A stretch of DNA of 38,573 nt from Trichosphaerium sp. ATCC 40318 (Eukaryota; Discosea; Flabellinia; Trichosidae): assembly GCA_038496445.1 (NCBI GenBank), contig JALMLS010000606.1, positions 1 through 38,573 on the forward strand, given 5' to 3'. The notes beneath the pieces were generated by a model. The model had not been told where the DNA came from and did not search any database. It saw only the letters and a list, made by a program, of their open reading frames with translations. The translations under genes were made by a program, and so were the position numbers. This document shows positions 31,042 to 38,573 of the stretch, one piece after another (the first letter of the stretch is position 1; each line of letters starts with the position of its first letter).

Positions 31042-32145
31042 TTATTTAAAAGTATAGATAACAGTATCTACAACATCCATCAATGTGTCCACATACTCAT
31101 TAGTAACATTTGTCCCATCTAAAACAATTTTGTGTACACCAGACAATGATTTAATACCTTCATCTGTAATTGATTGACAATGCAGTAAACTTATAGTGTG
31201 TACACCTGACAATGATTTCAAACCTTCATCAGTAACTTGTATCTTCCAAAATTATAGTGTGGACACCAGACAGTGCCTTTATACCCTCGTCTGTAACTTC
31301 AGTATACGTTAGATCTATTTCATGTACACCAGACAATGCTTTGATACCTGAATCTGTTATCGCGCAAGCATTTAACTTTATAGTGTGTACACCAGATAAT
31401 GCTTTTATTCCCTCATCTGTTATTGCTGTTACTACCCGTAAATGTATTGTATGTACACCAGCCAAAGCCTTGATGCCTTCATCTGTTATCGATTTACAAA
31501 AATCTAAGTTTATATTGTGTACTCCTAACGCTAATGCCTTCATCAGTGACGTTTGAATCTGTTAAATCTATTGTATGTACACCAGCTAAAGCCTTAATAC
31601 CCTCGTTTGTTATCAATTTACTAGCATACAAGTTGATAGTATGTACGCCTGCCAATGCTTTGATGCCATCATCTGTGATTGTACAACCATGCAAGTTAAT
31701 GCTGTGTACGCCTCTCAACATCTTTACACCTTCATCTGTTATTGAATAACAATACTTCAGCTTGATAGTGTGCACACCAGATAATGCTTTGATACCCTCA
31801 TCTGTTACTAGCTTACATAACTTCAAGTTGATAGTGTGTACGCCTTTAAGAAGGCTCAAATGACTGTCCGTAAGGGTGCTTCCCAGTAGTGTCAAAGAAA
31901 TTGCTGTGTTCTTAAGCAAAGCGCTACCAGAAAGCTGTTTTAGTTCATCTTCGCTTAATACTGCAATTTTATCATATCCAACATGGTTATGGACGATTTC
32001 TCGCATGAGGTGGCATGTTTGGGCTGAGCGAAGCGTGAAAGTCCCAGACTTGAGAATATGAACTATCACTTCAACTTGGTAGCGCAAGGAGGCATAATTG
32101 CTGAGTAGTTTCGATTGTGGGTTTTCTTTTGGGTAGCTGTTCCAT
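31042..32145 (-). pseudogene. frameshifted F-box/LRR paralogue of the gene at 2180-3322
   Basis: Reading from ATG 32145 (MEQLPKRKP), the F-box begins but a single extra A near 32072 shifts the frame just before VEVIVHILKSG. The repeats (GVHTI ... ITDEGIKAL) then run to about 31543, where roughly five bases are missing, and again to about 31240, where two bases are missing relative to 2922-2924 of the intact gene (CTTGTATC versus CTTGTGCATC). The third frame ends at 31042 (DTVIYTFK). No GT-AG introns explain the shifts. Repeat-to-repeat DNA similarity to the intact gene is high, so inactivation looks recent. Confidence 0.85.
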
Positions 32146-32346
32146 CTTGTAAAATAGGGCGTTGAGTGGTTTATTGTGGGAACGCTATGTGTTCATAACA
32201 ACGAGCAGAGGCGAGAAATATAACGACTATTTTTGCGAAAAAAAAAAGAGTCTTGGAAGGCGACAAGCCGCCGCACAAGATTAGAAGCATAACATACCTA
32301 AATGATATTATTGCCTAGAAAAGGGTAGGAGCGATTATAAGCAAGT

Positions 32347-35309
32347 ATGAGCTTAACGGAAGTTTTACCACCAGAAATACTTCAACATGTGCATAATATT
32401 ATACCAACGCGTAAGGAAGGCAATAATGGAATGTTTAGGTTTTCTTTTACATACCCCTACAATTACTCACTACAAATGCCCAAGTACGCCTTAAACGAGG
32501 GTTTCTTATGCATAACGAATAACGGTTAACGCCTAAATACGCTTTAGGTTTGTAAGCTCTTCAACGACGTTATTAACCTCCCGTCTACATGGAAAAAGCC
32601 TTTAATTGCTAGATTGGGTATTGATTACGAAAAAGGTAAAAGAGTGGGAGAACTTGAACCGAAACACGTTTTTTTTTCCAACAAGGCAACTTTTTAACAT
32701 GATTTGGTTAGTTGATACAGCCATTCACAGTGCAGGAGCGTCATGGATAATTTTGGCACAGATGATATTGAAATCACCAAGGACGGAATTACTCTGGAAG
32801 TTCACAGCTATTGATCAAGTAAGTGTTTGGTCATCGTACTTTTTTTCGTATTTGTTGTTGTAAATTAGACATTTGCTTTCACGTGATTTCTCGATTGAGG
32901 TGGTCTGTAACCAGTTCTATCTTTATACACTAAAAAGAACTCTCTAATGAAACTACAAAAGTAATTTTCTTGGTGTATTTGACATCCATTGTAGCTCATG
33001 TTTGGTTCTTTTCTTGAGGATTCAGTAAACTTTAAGTTTTCAAAAGGTGGTTTTAATCAAAGAAGAAGTTCAAAGACAGATATCGCCTATCTTGAGAAGA
33101 TTACTGTTGATGGCATAGTCAAAGTAGTTTGCCATCCTTTCAAATTATGTGCAAAAGACTATATGAAACATTTATATAGCCCTGAATGTAAATATGACGT
33201 AACAAGTACGAAGGCACTAGCTTTCGCACAAGGTTTACTTACTTTTTCTTTAAGGTAAGTTTATGTGCTTGCTGGTTGGAGGCCTTTTGATTGAGGAAGC
33301 TAAGTTTGCCGAGAGGCTTATTGAAAGCCTTATATCCGCGTATGAAGAAAACAAGAATGACTTTGGCGGTCACAGGTAAAGCAACATTAACGTTCCTTTT
33401 TTTTCTTCCTGTTTTTTTCTTACTATTTTGCAAAGGCTTGTCCAGTTTTTGTGTTATATGATATCTTACTTACCACTACCTACTGAAATCATATCAAACA
33501 CATATACTCAAGACGATAGCGATGATGATGATGATAAAACAGATTTTCTATGTGAATGGTCAGACAAGTTCTTGACACTTGTTAAGCTCTTATCACCTCA
33601 CCATTTCCGACTTGTACAAAAAGCCCTTGATAAGCGAATAGAATATTGTAAAGCCATTAAGGTAATGCAATGTATATACATCACTAAAAGCTCACAAACA
33701 TTTAATAGAACCCTCTTACTGAGGCTTGTTTCATAGAAGGTTTAAACTACAAAAAACCTATTACTTTTGAACCTAGAAAACCTTTAAAGATAAAACAAAA
33801 TATGTCTATATGGGACATGACACCAATGGATATTGCAATAGACTATACTCTTCAAACACATAAAATGTGCGTAATGGTATCTGTAGTTAGTCAATACCTA
33901 GTTAAATAGTGCCTATGTTACCTAGTTGACTCTTGCGTTGTGCTCTTGACAACAATGCCCACATAGAAACAAAAATAGTCAAATAACTTAGTATTGACTA
34001 CCATGCTATTGTATTTGTGCTTTATGCTTTTTTTAAATATTTAATAGGATGCGTGCATGCCAAATTAAATACCATCCGACAATAACACACTCTTCTCTGA
34101 TGGCAATTATAGCTCGGTTTAACAATGTACAAAACAATTTTTGTTTGAAAAAGAAGCAAAAACAAAGTAGCTTCACTTGCAGGTTTTTTTATTCACGTTT
34201 TAACGTTGTTCTAAAGAACGAACGATGTAAGAAATGATTTGTTAATTAACTTATTTATATATAGCATAGCAATTACTTGATAGGTGAAATACTGTCTTTT
34301 ACAGAAATCAAAGAAAGAGCACGGAGAATAAAGTTTATGATTGAAGTCATTGGATGTTTTGTTAAACTTGGTAACACAAATGACGCTACGCTATTTTTGT
34401 CAGTACTACAAAATTGTGTCATCTACAGACTAAAATCAACATACCTCATCGTGCGTAGCAACCTATTTTTAACTTTTCTCCAACACGTGGATTTCATGCG
34501 ACAGCAGAAAAATTCTCAATTTTTTTAAAAGAAATGCCATCTCTTTACGAGTATTATAAAGGCTTTATTAATTATATTTTGACTTTGTATACTTATTATC
34601 ACATTTATATTTTATAACATACAAGAGTGTTTGGTAAAACGAGACCACAAAAATAATCGTGTTCTTTAGATTCAAAAAAAATGGAAAGATATCCACAAAC
34701 AACTATGTGAATATCGATCACTTATTTCTGCTGAAAAAGGATACATGGCTCTTCGAAGGTTTATAAGGGTATGTTTTTTTTTGATTAATTTGGGTTTGTT
34801 TTTTCCACAATAATCTCCTCTTTGAGCTTACATTAATATGTTAAATTAGAAACGTCAGGATACACATTTGCCTCAAATACCTTACTTAGGCCTTTTCCTA
34901 TGTGACTTAACGTTTATTAAAGAAGGTAAGCAATACAACAACTTTCAACTACAAATGAAAATTTGCAAGTTACACCTCGTTACCTTTTATCGCATAGCTT
35001 TAAGCTATGCTTCCTTTTTCAGTTAAAAAGTTATAAATTCTATTACCACACATTCTATGCCCGCACTAACCAATATAAACAAAAAAAGGTCATGTGGCAA
35101 CAGCACCATTTGTGAGTGTTCAGCGGTGGGAAAAAGCATTTCAAAAAACTAGTCAATTCATTGAATGTCTTGTACCTTGTTACAATTATAAGTCTAATCA
35201 CTTTATACAACAAGAATTTGAAAAATGGCATACAACAATGTGTGACAACGATTTTTATAGGATAAGTATGAACGTGGAACCCAGAAATAGGGGCAAGAAA
35301 AAAAAATGA
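32347..35309 (+). CDS. F-box + RasGEF (CDC25-type) protein (about 537 aa)
   Basis: Thirteen exons in one frame: 32347-32388, 32439-32483, 32548-32635, 32712-32818, 32995-33232, 33282-33375, 33436-33647, 33740-33866, 34048-34126, 34265-34450, 34670-34768, 34850-34925, 35089-35309. The N-terminus is a clean F-box (VLPPEILQHVFFYIPLQLL ... VCKLFNDVINLPSTWKKPL). A RasGEF N-terminal helical domain follows (FAQGLLIEEAKFAERLIESL). The catalytic CDC25 domain has WDMTPMDIAIDYTL, IARFNNHSNYLIGEIL, ERARRIKFMIEVIGCFVKL and the hallmark PQIPYLGLFLCDLTFIKEG. Predicted to exchange GDP on a Ras-type GTPase and, through the F-box, to contact SKP1/cullin ligase. Exon 7's donor could be 33671 instead. Two introns (33867-34047, 34926-35088) contain hairpins. 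Confidence 0.85.
33867..34047 (+). repeat. long RasGEF intron with nested inverted repeat
   Basis: The start (ATGGTA...AGTCAATACCTAGTTA, about 33873-33904) pairs imperfectly with AACTTAGTATTGACTACCAT near the end (about 33985-34004). Inner arms CTATGT/ACATAG and GTTGT/ACAAC extend the stem. The acceptor is TTTAATAG. Confidence 0.5.
34994..35012. repeat. short perfect hairpin in RasGEF intron
   Basis: GCATAGCTTTAAGCTATGC: nine-base arms around a single T, within the intron 34926-35088. Confidence 0.8.
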
Positions 35310-35846
35310 AGACAATCGCAATAAAATCCTGTACCTTTTCATCTAAAGAGTTACCTAGTACAAATCGTTAGCAGGTATGTGAATGAAGCTATCTCATCAT
35401 TGCCTCGTAATAAGCCTTGAACGTTCAATGGAAAGTGCAAAAGCTATATGGAATATACTGCTTTGCATTTTCTGTTAAGTTTATCACTGCTACACCGCTG
35501 CTTTGCTCAACCAACTAACCCGATCCATATCTTGTGAAGTACTACTCCTGCTTTTAATGTATCCCGTGGTCTTTCAAAACGATATTCGGTTGACTATGGG
35601 GTGTTGCAAACATGTCGTTTAACCCAATTTGAAACATTTCTACTACTGGCAATGTTTGGCTAATGATGACTTCAGGAGTACCTCGTTTTGTTCTCAATAC
35701 TGCCCAACCTCCTTGGAGCCACCGTTTAGATGTATTACATTAATAGAGTGATGAATTGTATTTTTGTTAAGCAAGGGTTTCGGAATAAACGTAGAAGAGG
35801 CTTAACAATTTTTCGTTTATTTTTTTTTTGCTGCATTGGTTTTTGT
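35310..35846. other. intergenic, convergent
   Basis: Between the RasGEF stop and the DDX27 stop. Open frames here are antisense or low-complexity artefacts of A/T runs. No feature seen. Confidence 0.4.
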
Positions 35847-38573
35847 TTACTTTTTACGTTTGTAACGCTTTGCAGACTTAAAACCTTTCTTTTGTCGTTT
35901 TGCAGCAGGTGCAAGGAATGGATTCCATTCTTGTGGCTTTGGTCTCTTTCTAGCAAGACGTTTCTCAAATAATGTCGTTGCTGTGATGAGTTTTTTATCA
36001 CTTTTTTGACGAGCATCTCTTTTACCTTTTTGTAAAAAAATAACGTCAGTACCAATATAAAAAATAATGAAGAAAGGTTTTTTAGAGAAGCACATAATGT
36101 ATAGTTACTTGTGATGCATAATTTAATATTTTGAAAAAAGAGCAACAGAGAAATGGAGGTGTTTTTTCGGAAAATAAGAAAAAAGAAAGAAAAAACGATG
36201 TACGTACTTCCTTTTTGTAGATTACCACTCTTGTACATAGATTTAGCTCGTTTAAATATCTTTGCTTTTTGCTCATCTAAAAAAATGGTGTAAGATAAGG
36301 TCAAGCGACAGAGTAAAGGGTTTTAATTTCAGTGAAACAAGGGGAAAAAAAAAGTTCAATTCTGGATTTTACTGTACCTGATACGTGTTTGTTGATTCGT
36401 TTTTCCCTGCGCACAATCCTACTTCCTCGGTTTACACTTGGTGAATAACGTTCATATACCTAAAGAAGAAAAAAAACAGAATAAGAATGGATTTTTCAGC
36501 TAGATTTGGAAGAGGAAAACTTACAGCTTCTTTAGCTTGTTTTAGCTTTTTATCTTCTGGATTATGGTCCTCTAGGTACTTTTTCTTTGCTTGTTCTAAA
36601 GATAGATAAATATAATGTATCTGAGGCAGTCAAAATACAAAAAACGGCAACAACCAAATCGTAAACAATAAAAAAAAAAACGTACTGTCATGCCACCGTC
36701 TCTCTTTATTACTCATAATCCAAGGTCGTGTCTAAATATTCTTGTTAGTATTGTATTATTGGTAATGATCTGTCTGCCTCTACTGAATATAATAACAGCT
36801 AGCACGTGTACTTCAAAACAAAATAACAAAAACTTTTAAACGGAAAAAGAAAAACTCATACTTCGAGCTCTCTTCCTTCAACAACATCAGTCAATGTTTC
36901 TTGCAATTTACCAGCTCTCACAAGCTCATTTTCTTGTCTTTCCATGAGAAGAACATTATCATATTCGTTCCTGATCATTTATAAATGAGTACACAAAAAA
37001 AATAGTCACAAAACAGAAAAAAAAGCAAGAAAAAATGAAACGCACTTCATGACTTGAACTTGCTCTGTATACTTTTTAATCAAACCAGGATCTATAATAC
37101 GTTGTTTTGCCTATAATAAAACGTAAGAAATTTGCGCCAAAATAAGTTACTGAAGGAGATATCACGTCAAAAAAAAATGCATTTATACGTTTATAACTGT
37201 ATATTTTAAGATATCTTTCAATAAGTGCTTGTCTTCTCTTGTTGCAAATGTAATACTACGACCATGACGACCAGCACGAGCAGTTCTACCTACTCGGTGG
37301 ACATAACTTTGTACTTGTAGAGGTACTTCAAAGTTTATAACCTAAACAACAAACTTAGACATTACTCTATTTCATATAGGTTTTGTGCGTACTGTCTGGA
37401 CTCCAATTATATCTAACCCACGTGCTGCAATCTCTGTAGCAACTAGGACATCAATTTTACCATCTCTGAAATCATTCATTGTTTGTAATCGCTATTAAAA
37501 GTTAGAGCTTCGAAACAACATACTGTTCATTTTTTTATATAAATACCTTGTTTTGTTTTACTTCTCCCGAAAGCTCACCAGCTTTAATACCCAATAAACA
37601 AAGCCTTACACATAGATTATGACAACGTCTTCTGAATCGAGAGAATATAACAACTTGAGATGAAAACTCTTGTAACAAAGCTAGAGAAAAAATAAGCAAA
37701 CTCGTTCAGATAACAAAAAAAAACTGTCTTCAGCTCGCCACTGACAACTTTTACAAAGTTCAAAGATGACGCTGTGTACTTACCTAATAGAGTAGGTACT
37801 CTGGTTTCTACCTTGACTTGAACGAACTCCTGTACTAAATTCTCTGGTGCACTGAACTTTGCGTCCATGTGTACTTTTGCTGGTTTTTTCTCAACACAAA
37901 CAAGCTTTGCAAGTTTTGCTATGCCTAGATATTTCATAACCATTAGTTACTGCTGTATTGATGAATGCGTATAATATAATAACAAAGAAATATTTTTAAG
38001 TTACTCACTTGATGTTAGGGTTGCAGAAAATAGAAGAGATTGGCGTTGATATGGAAGTGCGTTGACAAGTTTATCAACAACGGGAGAGAACCCCATATCA
38101 AGTATACGATCAGCCTCATCAATAACAAACAGCTCTAAGTCTTCTAATCCAAATCCTTGTGTGCTTAAGAGATGATCAAGAAGTCTACCTAACCGTGAGT
38201 GTCAGACTAACGATTCTGTGTAGAAAAGTATGTAAAAAGACCACTGCAACAACTTCACATGTCTTTCAGTGACACTGTATCGTACCTGGTGTTGCTACTA
38301 TAATATCTGGTTGGCCTGCAAGAAACCTTTTTTGTTTATCCATTGAAAGACCACCTGTGATTAGACAAGTTGATACATCAACTGCAAAGAGAAATTAAGC
38401 ACACAGATGAGAAAAAAATTTAAAACTCCTTACCGTATTGTGCCAAGTTATGTATTACTGACTCGCATTGAGCTGCAAGTTCTCTTGTAGGTTCCAATAT
38501 AACTGCTTTTACGCATCTTTGATAACTTGTATAACATTAGTAAATGGTTAAGGTCACTATCAATGTACCCAGC
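35847..38573 (-). CDS. DDX27: DEAD-box RNA helicase DDX27/DRS1 (5' part outside window)
   Basis: More than ten short exons. From the right edge inward: motif [22 protein letters not shown], motif [12 protein letters not shown], then the second RecA lobe with [14 protein letters not shown] (motif IV region), [15 protein letters not shown] (motif V) and [16 protein letters not shown] (motif VI). The tail [19 protein letters not shown] is followed by a helical segment ([20 protein letters not shown]), [14 protein letters not shown] and a long basic C-terminus ([20 protein letters not shown] ... RYKRKK), as in DRS1/DDX27, nucleolar helicases of large ribosomal subunit assembly. Donors include GTACGC and GTACGT. 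Stop at 35847-35849. The N-terminal domain with motif I is beyond 38573. Confidence 0.85.

Noticed and set aside
31042-32145. Programmed frameshifting in the second LRR gene
   Set aside because: Three separate indels of different size, none at an obvious slippery site, fit a pseudogene far better.
35735-36304. 189-codon minus frame overlapping the DDX27 tail
   Set aside because: It reads through two introns in the wrong frame; the exon model in the other frame gives the helicase's basic tail.
1-38573. CRISPR arrays, tRNA or rRNA genes, transposase genes
   Set aside because: I looked on both strands for regular spaced repeats, tRNA-like cloverleaf cores and transposase or reverse-transcriptase motifs and saw none.

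Overview
The window reads as nuclear DNA of a compact, AT-rich (about 38% GC) unicellular eukaryote. Almost every gene is split by short spliceosomal introns (mostly 36-110 nt, standard stop codons). Domain content includes F-box proteins, a RasGEF, a SAGA subunit, a DRS1-type helicase, a BLOC/BORC-like coiled coil, an ADP/ATP-carrier relative, secreted carbohydrate-active and lysosomal enzymes, and long asparagine runs. This suggests a free-living heterotrophic protist, perhaps amoeboid, but I cannot assign a lineage. Gene density is about one per 2 kb.

Layout. 1-3.4 kb: tail of an unknown gene, a small Cys-rich membrane protein and an F-box/LRR protein. 3.5-5.3 kb: a small F-box gene and a four-helix membrane protein. 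5.5-7.4 kb: a decayed helical-repeat gene and a C2-like protein. 7.7-9.7 kb: a secreted LPMO-like protein with CBM6 and poly-Asn linkers. 11.3-13.4 kb: a 12-exon gene of tandem DWY-type repeats ending in a PD-(D/E)XK-like nuclease fold. 14-15.4 kb: a TauD-type dioxygenase. 15.8-20.6 kb: an ATXN7L3/SGF11 homologue, an unknown protein, and a phospholipase-B-like SGNH hydrolase divergent from a small acidic protein. 20.8-22 kb: a coiled-coil protein followed by gene relics. 22-28 kb: a secreted modular protein with a Pro-rich stalk, a degenerate ADP/ATP carrier and a membrane-anchored aspartylglucosaminidase. 28.7-30.5 kb: two multi-helix membrane proteins, one with an EGF module. 31-32.1 kb: a frameshifted copy of the F-box/LRR gene. 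32.3-35.3 kb: a gene joining an F-box to a complete RasGEF region. 35.8-38.6 kb: DDX27/DRS1, running off the right edge.

Exon models were built by hand. Most were checked by requiring the exon lengths to keep one open frame from start to stop. Several otherwise uncertain genes, such as the 12-exon repeat-nuclease, the TauD gene, the hydrolase and the F-box/RasGEF, close perfectly this way. No operon-like or metabolic cluster is evident. Shared themes are secretion and lysosomal degradation (LPMO, phospholipase B, aspartylglucosaminidase), ubiquitin adaptors (three F-box genes plus a pseudogene), and local duplication with decay.

The most interesting system-level signals are: a roughly six-fold excess of the palindrome CACGTG, including four exact ATCACGTGAT sites; frequent GTACGT splice donors; the F-box/RasGEF fusion; the repeat-nuclease whose intron positions repeat with the protein repeats; decayed copies of two local genes in one spacer; and unusually long introns carrying inverted repeats.
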